A stretch of DNA of 64,000 bases, from NCBI RefSeq assembly GCF_958298935.1, contig NC_084925.1:17171001-17235000 (forward strand), in the 5' to 3' direction. Shown piece after piece: positions 34,373 through 45,631 of this stretch. Position 1 is the stretch's first letter. Each line of letters begins with the position of its first letter. The notes beneath the pieces were generated by a model, which was given only the letters and a program-made list of their open reading frames with translations, was not told the DNA's origin and made no database searches. The translations under genes and the position numbers were made by a program. Source of the stretch: Phragmites australis (taxonomy: Eukaryota; Streptophyta; Magnoliopsida; Poales; Poaceae).

Positions 34373-37300
34373 ATGACAGAAAAAGGCTCGCAGTCGGAGG
34401 AGCTCTCCCTCCAGGATGTCCAGGCGCAGGTTGATGGGCTCAAAAACGACATGAAGACGATGCACGAGAGATTTGATTCTACGATCACTTCGTCGAATGC
34501 GCGTTTTGATCAGCTCGACCTCGCTGATACAGCTGCCCACACCACGCTCGAGTCGATCACGACTCGTCTTGAGGCCATGACGACACAGCTTCGGACCATG
34601 TCGACACAGCTCACGGAGTTGCAAAATGCACGTGACTACGGCGCCGACACCGAGCTAGATGAAGACAATCGTCGTGGTCGTGCTCGTAGGGTACGTGTTC
34701 CTATTAATGATTCTTTTGCCAAAATAAAATTTAAGATTCCTACTTTTACTGGCAAATATGATCCGGCTGCTTATCTTGATTGGGAATTAGAAGTTGAACA
34801 AAAATTTGCCTGCCATGATATTCCTGCTAATTTACAAGTTAAGGCTGCTATTACTGAATTTACTGAATTTGCTTTAATTTGGTGGCGTGAGTATAGACAA
34901 AAATATCCTGATAATATTCCAGCCACTTGGACGGCATTAAAAGCTGCTATGCGTCATCGTTTTGTGCCGTCATATTTTGCTAGAGATTTGCTTAATCAAA
35001 TGCAGCGTTTTCAACAAGGTTCGCTTTCCGTAGAGGATTATTATCAAGCTTTGCAAAAGGGTATGATTCGATGTGGTTTAGTTGAACAGGATGATGCTGC
35101 TATGGCTCGTTTTAGAGGTGGTTTAAACCGTGAAATTCAGGACATTCTTGATTATAAGGATTATGATGACATGACCACCTTATTTGAATATGCTTGTAAA
35201 GCTGAACGCGAAGTGCAGGGACGGCGATCTTCGACACGCACTAATCATTTTGCAGGTTCGAGCAAGGCTCCTACACCAGCCCCACGGTCGACGCCCCCTA
35301 CTTCCTCTTCCACCCCGCGCGAGTCGACCTCTTCATCGACCGCACCTTCGCGCGACTCGTCGGCCAAGCCGACCGCGCCTCCGGCCAAGCCCGCGCCGTC
35401 ATCTGGACGTGCTCGCGATATTCAGTGTCATCGTTGCAAAGGGTTTGGTCATGTAATTCGAGATTGCCCCAACAAACGGACCATGCTGATTCGTGACGAC
35501 GGTGAGTATTCTTCCGCTAGTGATTCTGAGGATGTTCAACATTCTATGCTTGCTACTGACCATGCAGATAATACGGAGCTTCATGCTGATTTTGATGAAT
35601 TACATGATGCTAATTTGCCTTGTTATGCGCTCGTTTGCTCTCGTATGCTTGTTTCACTAGATGAGGCGCCTACATTGCATATTCCTCCTGCTGTTGCTAA
35701 CCTTTTGCAGGAATATAAAGATGTCTTTCCCGCTGAATTGCCACCGGGTCTTCCTCCTATTCGTGGCATAGAACATCAAATTGATTTAATTCCAGGCGCA
35801 CAGCTTCCTAATCGCGCTCCGTACCGCACAAATCCTGAAGAGACGAAAGAAATTCAGCGTCAAGTCCAAGCGTTGCTTGACAAAGGTTACATTCGTGAGT
35901 CTCTTAGTCCTTGTTCGGTTCCTGTTTTGCTTGTTCCTAAGAAAGATGGTTCATGGCGTATGTGTGTCGATTGTCGTGCAATTAACAATATTACAATTCG
36001 TTATCGATATCCTATACCACGCCTTGATGATATGCTTGATGAACTTAGTGGTGCCACAATTTTCTCTAAGGTTGATTTGCGTAGTGGTTACCATCAGATT
36101 AGAATGAAACTAGGAGATGAATGGAAAACGGCATTTAAAACAAAATTTGGCTTGTATGAATGGTTGGTTATGCCGTTTGGTTTGTCTAATGCTCCTAGCA
36201 CTTTTATGCACTTAATGAATGAAGTTCTTAGGCCTTTCATTGGAATATTTGTTGTTGTTTATTTTGATGATATTCTTATATACAGCAAATCCATGAATGA
36301 GCATTTAGATCATTTGCGTACTGTTTTTGATGCTTTGCGTGCTACTCACTTGTTTGGTAACATGGAAAAATGCACTTTTTGCACGCAACGTGTTTCGTTT
36401 CTTGGCTATGTTGTCACTTCACAGGGAATTGAGGTAGACGGCAGCAAGGTGGACGCCATTCAAAGTTGGCCTCAACCGACGACGGTTACACAGGTTCGCA
36501 GTTTTCTTGGTCTTGCAGGTTTCTATCGTCGTTTTGTGAAAGATTTTAGCACCATCGCTGCACCGTTGCACGAATTGACCAAGAAGGGTGCGCCATTTGA
36601 GTGGGGCGCACCACAGGATGAAGCCTTCAACACTTTAAAGGAACGGTTAACTCATGCTCCTCTCTTGCAATTGCCTAATTTTGATAAAGTGTTTGAATTG
36701 GAATGTGATGCTAGTGGAATTGGGTTAGGTGCTGTTTTATTACAAGATCATAAACCCATTGCATATTTTAGTGAGAAGTTAAGTGGTGCTGCTCTTAATT
36801 ATTCTACTTATGATAAAGAACTTTATGCTTTAGTGCGAACTTTGCAAACATGGCAACATTATCTATGGCCTCGCGAGTTTATTATTCATTCTGATCATGA
36901 AGCTTTGAAACATATTCGAACCCAAACTAATCTGAACCGTCGTCATGCTAAGTGGGTCGAATTCATTGAGTCTTTTCCGTACATCATCAAACATAAAAAC
37001 GGGAAGGAAAATGTGATTGCTGATGCTTTGTCTCGTCGTTATACGATGCTGTCCCAATTAGACTTTAAAATCTTTGGTTTGCAAACTTTGAAAGATCAAT
37101 ATGTTAATGATGCTGATTTTCATGACATTGTTTTACACTGTAAAGATGGCAAACCTTGGGGCAAATTTCATATGCAGGATGGGTTCCTGTTTCGTGCTCA
37201 CAAGCTGTGTATTCCAGCTAGCTCGGTTCGTCTTTTGTTGTTGCAGGAGGCGCATGGAGGTGGTCTGATGGGTCACTTCGGCGTTTTCAAAACACACGAG

Positions 37301-37993
37301 GTGTTGTCGGACCACTTCTTTTGGCCACGGATGCGCCGTGATGTTGAGCGCCTTGTTGCACGTTGCACTACATGTCAGAAAGCTAAGTCTCGTTTGGGTA
37401 ATCATGGTTTGTATATGCCCTTGCCTGTTCCCTCTTCACCTTGGCATGATATTTCGATGGATTTTGTTTTGGGATTGCCTCGCACTAAGAAGGGGAGGGA
37501 CAGTATTTTTGTGGTCGTTGATAGATTCTCTAAAATGGCTCACTTTATACCTTGTCATAAAACTGATGATGCCTCAAATGTTGCTGAATTGTTCTTTAGA
37601 GAGATTGTTAGATTGCATGGAATTCCTAAAACAATTGTCTCTGATCGTGATGCTAAATTTCTTAGTCACTTTTGGCGTTCTCTTTGGAATAAATTGGGAA
37701 CTAAGCTGCTGTTTAGTACTACTTGTCATCCTCAAACTGATGGGCAAACTGAGGTAGTAAATAGAACTTTGGCTGCTATGCTTAGAGCTGTTCTAGATAA
37801 AAATTTGAGACGTTGGGAAGATTGTTTACCTCATGTTGAATTTGCTTATAATCGTGCTACACATTCTGCCACTAAGATGTGTCCTTTTGAGGTTGTTTAT
37901 GGCTATATGTTCCTAGGGCGCCTATTGATTTGTTTGTTATTGATGTTGAAGATGAACCACATGTTGATGCTCTTGCTCATATTGATCACATGA
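34373..37993 (+). CDS. Unit 1 gag-pol polyprotein, open through RT, RNase H and integrase; no protease
   Basis: 1206 codons from the ATG in GTTTCGATGACAG; upstream codons in frame lack a better ATG. Domains by residue: coiled N-region, gag core about 115-275 ([20 protein letters not shown]), Ser/Pro/Thr linker, CCHC knuckle [14 protein letters not shown] about 352-365, RT about 500-700 with YFDD near 629, RNase H from about 775 ([15 protein letters not shown]), integrase HHCC about 955-1000, and catalytic D, D, E in SMDFVLGLP (about 1028), VSDRDAKF (about 1089) and QTEVVNRT (about 1124). No D-T/S-G motif lies between the knuckle and RT; the join [14 protein letters not shown] marks an in-frame loss. 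Frame is lost near 37905 just after integrase core. Confidence 0.9.
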   Translation: MTEKGSQSEELSLQDVQAQVDGLKNDMKTMHERFDSTITSSNARFDQLDLADTAAHTTLESITTRLEAMTTQLRTMSTQLTELQNARDYGADTELDEDNRRGRARRVRVPINDSFAKIKFKIPTFTGKYDPAAYLDWELEVEQKFACHDIPANLQVKAAITEFTEFALIWWREYRQKYPDNIPATWTALKAAMRHRFVPSYFARDLLNQMQRFQQGSLSVEDYYQALQKGMIRCGLVEQDDAAMARFRGGLNREIQDILDYKDYDDMTTLFEYACKAEREVQGRRSSTRTNHFAGSSKAPTPAPRSTPPTSSSTPRESTSSSTAPSRDSSAKPTAPPAKPAPSSGRARDIQCHRCKGFGHVIRDCPNKRTMLIRDDGEYSSASDSEDVQHSMLATDHADNTELHADFDELHDANLPCYALVCSRMLVSLDEAPTLHIPPAVANLLQEYKDVFPAELPPGLPPIRGIEHQIDLIPGAQLPNRAPYRTNPEETKEIQRQVQALLDKGYIRESLSPCSVPVLLVPKKDGSWRMCVDCRAINNITIRYRYPIPRLDDMLDELSGATIFSKVDLRSGYHQIRMKLGDEWKTAFKTKFGLYEWLVMPFGLSNAPSTFMHLMNEVLRPFIGIFVVVYFDDILIYSKSMNEHLDHLRTVFDALRATHLFGNMEKCTFCTQRVSFLGYVVTSQGIEVDGSKVDAIQSWPQPTTVTQVRSFLGLAGFYRRFVKDFSTIAAPLHELTKKGAPFEWGAPQDEAFNTLKERLTHAPLLQLPNFDKVFELECDASGIGLGAVLLQDHKPIAYFSEKLSGAALNYSTYDKELYALVRTLQTWQHYLWPREFIIHSDHEALKHIRTQTNLNRRHAKWVEFIESFPYIIKHKNGKENVIADALSRRYTMLSQLDFKIFGLQTLKDQYVNDADFHDIVLHCKDGKPWGKFHMQDGFLFRAHKLCIPASSVRLLLLQEAHGGGLMGHFGVFKTHEVLSDHFFWPRMRRDVERLVARCTTCQKAKSRLGNHGLYMPLPVPSSPWHDISMDFVLGLPRTKKGRDSIFVVVDRFSKMAHFIPCHKTDDASNVAELFFREIVRLHGIPKTIVSDRDAKFLSHFWRSLWNKLGTKLLFSTTCHPQTDGQTEVVNRTLAAMLRAVLDKNLRRWEDCLPHVEFAYNRATHSATKMCPFEVVYGYMFLGRLLICLLLMLKMNHMLMLLLILIT

Positions 37994-38544
37994 AACAATT
38001 GCATAAAGAAACACAACAAAACATTGCTGTTGCTAATAAAAAGTATCAAGTTGCTGGTAGTAAAGGTCGAAAACATGTTTCTTTTGAACCTGGTGATTTG
38101 GTTTGGTTGCATTTGCGTAAAGATAGATTTCCTACTTTGCGTCGTTCGAAATTGATGCCTCGTGCTGCTGGTCCTTTTAAAGTGCTAACCAAAATTAATG
38201 ATAATGCTTATGTTCTTGATCTGCCCATGGAGTTTGGTGTTTCCACTAGTTTTAATGTTGCAGATTTGAAACCATATTTGGGCGAGGATGATGAATTGCC
38301 GTCGAGGACGACTTCACTTCAAGAAGGGGAGGATGATGAGGACATCGACACCTATATATCAGCCCAGACGCCATCCACTCCAGCCCAGGTGCCATCTCCA
38401 TCAGCCCAAGTCCACACGCCATCTCCATCAATCCAGGCGCCACCAGCTAGGCCAATGACTCGGGCCCGTGCACGAGAATTAAAGATTGTTTTGGTGCTGA
38501 AGAATGAAGGCCCAGAAGCTCAGTTTGACCAACAGAAGGCCTAA
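37906..38544 (+). pseudogene. Unit 1 integrase C-terminus in the -1 frame, ending inside the LTR
   Basis: The frame carries on as ...[18 protein letters not shown], then HVSFEPGDLVWLHLRK, the GPF/Y motif RAAGPFKVLTKINDNAYVLD and the tail KPYLGEDDELPSRT. The last 70 codons lie in LTR 2 (TYISAQTPSTPAQ..., ending DQQKA). It is separated from the main frame by two extra bases in a TATAT run near 37905; the same two bases are present in all units. In CRM elements this tail is a candidate centromere-targeting region; that role is inferred. Confidence 0.8.
38321..38333 (+). other. Polypurine tract of unit 1
   Basis: AAGAAGGGGAGGA directly before TGATGAGG of LTR 2. Equivalent tracts precede LTR 3 (to 43962) and LTR 4 (to 49591). 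Confidence 0.9.
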
Positions 38545-39002
38545 AGACTGATGTGGACCAACTTGGGCCAATCTGGCCAAGGCGGCCCAAAGGAGGGCGC
38601 CCCTAGGGGTGCGTGCCTCTCCCTCTCCTAGCCGGCCCTAGGGGCTGCGCCCCCTCTTTTCCACCCTATAAAACCAGGGGCTGCGCCCCCTATTTTACTT
38701 GAGTTTTGTTTAATTGATAGCCTAGCTACAATCCGTCCTTCGACGTGAATTCAGAACTCCACCTTCGTGCAATACATCAGATTGCTCGCCTCTAATTCTT
38801 GCTCGTTCTTCGATTGCTTGCAAGAATTGATCCTCGTGATCAGGTTGATCTTGTTTACCGCAAGGTTAATATCCATCGGAAGTTGGTTCAGCGATTGCAT
38901 TGGCGCTTCGGGCTTGCTCGTCGTAGTCGGATCGTGAGGGTCGACGTCCACTAATCGAAATTATCATCACTCGCCGAAAGATCGGGCACTCTACACCTAT
39001 CA
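38334..39002 (+). repeat. Array LTR 2 (669 bp), shared by units 1 and 2
   Basis: Same sequence as LTR 1 as far as can be read. It acts as 3' LTR for unit 1 and 5' LTR for unit 2, followed by the PBS at 39005. Confidence 0.95.
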
Positions 39003-40002
39003 AGTGGTATCAGATTCCAGGTTTTCTCGGTGAGTTTATCGTGTGTTTTTCGTTCATCCTAGTCCACATAAACCAAAAAAAAAAATTAGGTTAGATCTTT
39101 GTCCCAGCACCCTTTGCGCCTTGCACTTTCTTTCAATAATCTGCATTGTTGAGTTTTTTTGTGCTTACGCGTTCAATTGTTGCTGGTTACTCGTGTCTTT
39201 CTCTCCATCTGTTCTAGCCGCCCCAATCTTCCCTGCCGTGTGCGCCACGGTCTCTTGACGCGCGCAAGAGTCCAGCTCGTTTTGGCTACCGCGCGCGAGA
39301 GTCCTGTTCGGTTCCGTTTGCCGCGCCACGCGATCCGGCCGTTTCCTACCCGGTCGCGCCGCGTCTTTTGCTCGTCCAGATCCGCCGCGACAAGCACAAA
39401 CCAGCTCAAATTTTGACCCTACTCTAGAGAGAGAGAGAGAGAGAGAGAGTGTGTCATCAATTGCTCTTTTGAGGTCTCTTTGTTCATATATTCAGATTTT
39501 ACGTTCCCCTGAAGAAGAAAAAAAAAAGAAAAAGAAAAAGAAAAAAGGGGTTGTTTATCTTGACCGATTACCACTCCGTTTTGCTCGTTGGTTTGTTGGA
39601 AAGATCGCACTCGCCTTGGTTTCAGGCGCGTCTGGCAATCGGCCATCAGTTTTCCACCGGCGGTTCCTACACCTTTTACTAGCCTTTCGCACTTGTGCCG
39701 GCAGCATCTGTTCGTGTTTAGCACTATTATTCAACTTTGCAGTTATTGTTTGAATTGTGCTAACCCTTGGATTGAGTGCAGCCTCCTAGCTCCACAAATT
39801 TTCTACTACGAGCAGGTTTTTGTTTCACCACGCAATCGCTCCTCCAATCTTCCACCGGTTTTACCTGTGGTTGCAGTTCACGCTTGCGTGCTTGATAAGA
39901 ACGGGTAAGAGTTGATAACAGCTTTCTGATTGAGCTTTTTCATCCATTACTCACCTCTCGTCGTAGGATCTTTTTTTTGTGGTTGTTTTTGTTGGTGTTT
40001 CG
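39003..40002 (+). other. Leader of unit 2
   Basis: As the unit 1 leader. It differs in an A-run (39075-39085) and in microsatellite lengths. Confidence 0.85.
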
Positions 40003-43000
40003 ATGACAGAAAAAGGCTCGCAGTCGGAGGAGCTCTCCCTCCAGGATGTCCAGGCGCAGGTTGATGGGCTCAAAAACGACATGAAGACGATGCACGAGAG
40101 ATTTGATTCTACGATCACTTCGTCGAATGCGCGTTTTGATCAGCTCGACCTCGCTGATACAGCTGCCCACACCACGCTCGAGTCGATCACGACTCGTCTT
40201 GAGGCCATGACGACACAGCTTCGGACCATGTCGACACAGCTCACGGAGTTGCAAAATGCACGTGACTACGGCGCCGACACCGAGCTAGATGAAGACAATC
40301 GTCGTGGTCGTGCTCGTAGGGTACGTGTTCCTATTAATGATTCTTTTGCCAAAATAAAATTTAAGATTCCTACTTTTACTGGCAAATATGATCCGGCTGC
40401 TTATCTTGATTGGGAATTAGAAGTTGAACAAAAATTTGCCTGCCATGATATTCCTGCTAATTTACAAGTTAAGGCTGCTATTACTGAATTTACTGAATTT
40501 GCTTTAATTTGGTGGCGTGAGTATAGACAAAAATATCCTGATAATATTCCAGCCACTTGGATGGCATTAAAAGCTGCTATGCGTCATCGTTTTGTGCCGT
40601 CATATTTTGCTAGAGATTTGCTTAATCAAATGCAGCGTTTTCAACAAGGTTCGCTTTCCGTAGAGGATTATTATCAAGCTTTGCAAAAGGGTATGATTCG
40701 ATGTGGTTTAGTTGAACAGGATGATGCTGCTATGGCTCGTTTTAGAGGTGGTTTAAACCGTGAAATTCAGGACATTCTTGATTATAAGGATTATGATGAC
40801 ATGACCACCTTATTTGAATATGCTTGTAAAGCTGAACGCGAAGTGCAGGGACGGCGATCTTCGACACGCACTAATCATTTTGCAGGTTCGAGCAAGGCTC
40901 CTACACCAGCCCCACGGTCGACGCCCCCTACTTCCTCTTCCACCCCGCGCGAGTCGACCTCTTCATCGACCGCACCTTCGCGCGACTCGTCGGCCAAGCC
41001 GACCGCGCCTCCGGCCAAGCCCGCGCCGTCATCTGGACGTGCTCGCGATATTCAGTGTCATCGTTGCAAAGGGTTTGGTCATGTAATTCGAGATTGCCCC
41101 AACAAACGGACCATGCTGATTCGTGACGACGGTGAGTATTCTTCCGCTAGTGATTCTGAGGATGTTCAACATTCTATGCTTGCTACTGACCATGCAGATA
41201 ATACGGAGCTTCATGCTGATTTTGATGAATTACATGATGCTAATTTGCCTTGTTATGCGCTCGTTTGCTCTCGTATGCTTGTTTCACTAGATGAGGCGCC
41301 TACATTGCATATTCCTCCTGCTGTTGCTAACCTTTTGCAGGAATATAAAGATGTCTTTCCCGCTGAATTGCCACCGGGTCTTCCTCCTATTCGTGGCATA
41401 GAACATCAAATTGATTTAATTCCAGGCGCACAGCTTCCTAATCGCGCTCCGTACCGCACAAATCCTGAAGAGACGAAAGAAATTCAGCGTCAAGTCCAAG
41501 CGTTGCTTGACAAAGGTTACATTCGTGAGTCTCTTAGTCCTTGTTCGGTTCCTGTTTTGCTTGTTCCTAAGAAAGATGGTTCATGGCGTATGTGTGTCGA
41601 TTGTCGTGAAATTAACAATATTACAATTCGTTATCGATATCCTATACCACGCCTTGATGATATGCTTGATGAACTTAGTGGTGCCACAATTTTCTCTAAG
41701 GTTGATTTGCGTAGTGGTTACCATCAGATTAGAATGAAACTAGGAGATGAATGGAAAACGGCATTTAAAACAAAATTTGGCTTGTATGAATGGTTGGTTA
41801 TGCCGTTTGGTTTGTCTAATGCTCCTAGCACTTTTATGCGTTAATGAATGAAGTTCTTAGGCCTTTCATTGGAATATTTGTTGTTGTTTATTTTGATGAT
41901 ATTCTTATATACAGCAAATCCATGAATGAGCATTTAGATCATTTGCGTACTGTTTTTGATGCTTTGCGTGCTACTCACTTGTTTGGTAACATGGAAAAAT
42001 GCACTTTTTGCACGCAACGTGTTTCGTTTCTTGGCTATGTTGTCACTTCACAGGGAATTGAGGTAGATGGCAGCAAGGTGGACGCCATTCAAAGTTGGCC
42101 TCAACCGACGACGGTTACACAGGTTCGCAGTTTTCTTGGTCTTGCAGGTTTCTATCGTCGTTTTGTGAAAGATTTTAGCACCATCGCTGCACCGTTGCAC
42201 GAATTGACCAAGAAGGGTGCGCCATTTGAGTGGGGCGCACCACAGGATGAAGCCTTCAACACTTTAAAGGAACGGTTAACTCATGCTCCTCTCTTGCAAT
42301 TGCCTAATTTTGATAAAGTGTTTGAATTGGAATGTGATGCTAGTGGAATTGGGTTAGGTGCTGTTTTATTACAAGATCATAAACCCATTGCATATTTTAG
42401 TGAGAAGTTAAGTGGTGCTGCTCTTAATTATTCTACTTATGATAAAGAACTTTATGCTTTAGTGCGAACTTTGCAAACATGGCAACATTATCTATGGCCT
42501 CGCGAGTTTATTATTCATTCTGATCATGAAGCTTTGAAACATATTCGAACCCAAACTAATCTGAACCGTCGTCATGCTAAGTGGGTCGAATTCATTGAGT
42601 CTTTTCCGTACATCATCAAACATAAAAACGGGAAGGAAAATGTGATTGCTGATGCTTTGTCTCGTCGTTATACGATGCTGTCCCAATTAGACTTTAAAAT
42701 CTTTGGTTTGCAAACTTTGAAAGATCAATATGTTAATGATGCTGATTTTCATGACATTGTTTTACACTGTAAAGATGGCAAACCTTGGGGCAAATTTCAT
42801 ATGCAGGATGGGTTCCTGTTTCGTGCTAACAAGCTGTGTATTCCAGCTAGCTCGGTTCGTCTTTTGTTGTTGCAGGAGGCGCATGGAGGTGGTCTGATGG
42901 GTCACTTCGGCGTTTTCAAAACACACGAGGTGTTGTCGGACCACTTCTTTTGGCCACGGATGCGCCGTGATGTTGAGCGCCTTGTTGCACGTTGCACTAC

Positions 43001-44173
43001 ATGTCAGAAAGCTAAGTCTCGTTTGGGTAATCATGGTTTGTATATGCCCTTGCCTGTTCCCTCTTCACCTTGGCATGATATTTCGATGGATTTTGTTTTG
43101 GGATTGCCTCGCACTAAGAAGGGGAGGGACAGTATTTTTGTGGTCGTTGATAGATTCTCTAAAATGGCTCACTTTATACCTTGTCATAAAACTGATGATG
43201 CCTCAAATGTTGCTGAATTGTTCTTTAGAGAGATTGTTAGATTGCATGGAATTCCTAAAACAATTGTCTCTGATCGTGATGCTAAATTTCTTAGTCACTT
43301 TTGGCGTTCTCTTTGGAATAAATTGGGAACTAAGCTGCTGTTTAGTACTACTTGTCATCCTCAAACTGATGGGCAAACTGAGGTAGTAAATAGAACTTTG
43401 GCTGCTATGCTTAGAGCTGTTCTAGATAAAAATTTGAGACGTTGGGAAGATTGTTTACCTCATGTTGAATTTGCTTATAATCGTGCTACACATTCTGCCA
43501 CTAAGATGTGTCCTTTTGAGGTTGTTTACGGCTATATGTTCCTAGGGCGCCTATTGATTTGTTTGTTATTGATGTTGAAGATGAACCACATGTTGATGCT
43601 CTTGCTCATATTGATCACATGAAACAATTGCATAAAGAAACACAACAAAACATTGCTGTTGCTAATAAAAAGTATCAAGTTGCTGGTAGTAAAGGTCGAA
43701 AACATGTTTCTTTTGAACCTGGTGATTTGGTTTGGTTGCATTTGCGTAAAGATAGATTTCCTACTTTGCGTCGTTCGAAATTGATGCCTCGTGCTGCTGG
43801 TCCTTTTAAAGTGCTAACCAAAATTAATGATAATGCTTATGTTCTTGATCTGCCCATGGAGTTTGGTGTTTCCACTAGTTTTAATGTTGCAGATTTGAAA
43901 CCATATTTGGGCGAGGATGATGAATTGCCGTCGAGGACGACTTCACTTCAAGAAGGGGAGGATGATGAGGACATCGACACCTATATATCAGCCCAGACGC
44001 CATCCACTCCAGCCCAGGTGCCATCTCCATCAGCCCAAGTCCACACGCCATCTCCATCAATCCAGGCGCCACCAGCTAGGCCAATGACTCGGGCCCGTGC
44101 ACGAGAATTAAAGATTGTTTTGGTGCTGAAGAATGAAGGCCCAGAAGCTCAGTTTGACCAACAGAAGGCCTAA
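40003..44173 (+). pseudogene. Unit 2 gag-pol, frameshifted in RT and in the integrase tail
   Basis: Frame A, 40003-41844, covers gag and the first part of RT. It ends at a TAA created by a 1 bp deletion (GCGTTAATG where unit 1 has GCACTTAATG). Frame B opens at the overlapping ATG 41844 and runs to 43622 through YFDD, RNase H and integrase. Frame C, to 44173, is the tail inside LTR 3. Changes against unit 1 include Thr to Met in gag (IPATWMAL), CRAINN to CREINN in RT and RAHKL to RANKL before integrase. No protease. Confidence 0.9.
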
Positions 44174-44631
44174 AGACTGATGTGGACCAACTTGGGCCAA
44201 TCTGGCCAAGGCGGCCCAAAGGAGGGCGCCCCTAGGGGTGCGTGCCTCTCCCTCTCCTAGCCGGCCCTAGGGGCTGCGCCCCCTCTTTTCCACCCTATAA
44301 AACCAGGGGCTGCGCCCCCTATTTTACTTGAGTTTTGTTTAATTGATAGCCTAGCTACAATCCGTCCTTCGACGTGAATTCAGAACTCCACCTTCGTGCA
44401 ATACATCAGATTGCTCGCCTCTAATTCTTGCTCGTTCTTCGATTGCTTGCAAGAATTGATCCTCGTGATCAGGTTGATCTTGTTTACCGCAAGGTTAATA
44501 TCCATCGGAAGTTGGTTCAGCGATTGCATTGGCGCTTCGGGCTTGCTCGTCGTAGTCGGATCGTGAGGGTCGACGTCCACTAATCGAAATTATCATCACT
44601 CGCCGAAAGATCGGGCACTCTACACCTATCA
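43963..44631 (+). repeat. Array LTR 3 (669 bp), shared by units 2 and 3
   Basis: Identical by eye to LTR 1; the PBS of unit 3 starts at 44634. Confidence 0.95.
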
Positions 44632-45631
44632 AGTGGTATCAGATTCCAGGTTTTCTCGGTGAGTTTATCGTGTGTTTTTCGTTCATCCTAGTCCACATAA
44701 ACCAAAAAAAAAAATTAGGTTAGATCTTTGTCCCAGCACCCTTTGCGCCTTGCACTTTCTTTCAATAATCTGCATTGTTGAGTTTTTTTGTGCTTACGCG
44801 TTCAATTGTTGCTGGTTACTCGTGTCTTTCTCTCCATCTGTTCTAGCCGCCCCAATCTTCCCTGCCGTGTGCGCCACGGTCTCTTGACGCGCGCAAGAGT
44901 CCAGCTCGTTTTGGCTACCGCGCGCGAGAGTCCTGTTCGGTTCCGTTTGCCGCGCCACGCGATCCGGCCGTTTCCTACCCGGTCGCGCCGCGTCTTTTGC
45001 TCGTCCAGATCCGCCGCGACAAGCACAAACCAGCTCAAATTTTGACCCTACTCTAGAGAGAGAGAGAGAGAGAGAGTGTGTGTCATCAATTGCTCTTTTG
45101 AGGTCTCTTTGTTCATATATTCAGATTTTACGTTCCCCTGAAGAAGAAAAAAAAAAGAAAAAGAAAAAGAAAAAAGGGGTTGTTTATCTTGACCGATTAC
45201 CACTCCGTTTTGCTCGTTGGTTTGTTGGAAAGATCGCACTCGCCTTGGTTTCAGGCGCGTCTGGCAATCGGCCATCAGTTTTCCACCGGCGGTTCCTACA
45301 CCTTTTACTAGCCTTTCGCACTTGTGCCGGCAGCATCTGTTCGTGTTTAGCACTATTATTCAACTTTGCAGTTATTGTTTGAATTGTGCTAACCCTTGGA
45401 TTGAGTGCAGCCTCCTAGCTCCACAAATTTTCTACTACGAGCAGGTTTTTGTTTCACCACGCAATCGCTCCTCCAATCTTCCACCGGTTTTACCTGTGGT
45501 TGCAGTTCACGCTTGCGTGCTTGATAAGAACGGGTAAGAGTTGATAACAGCTTTCTGATTGAGCTTTTTCATCCATTACTCACCTCTCGTCGTAGGATCT
45601 TTTTTTTGTGGTTGTTTTTGTTGGTGTTTCG
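44632..45631 (+). other. Leader of unit 3
   Basis: As the unit 1 leader, with its own GA/GT microsatellite variant (45056-45081). Confidence 0.85.
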
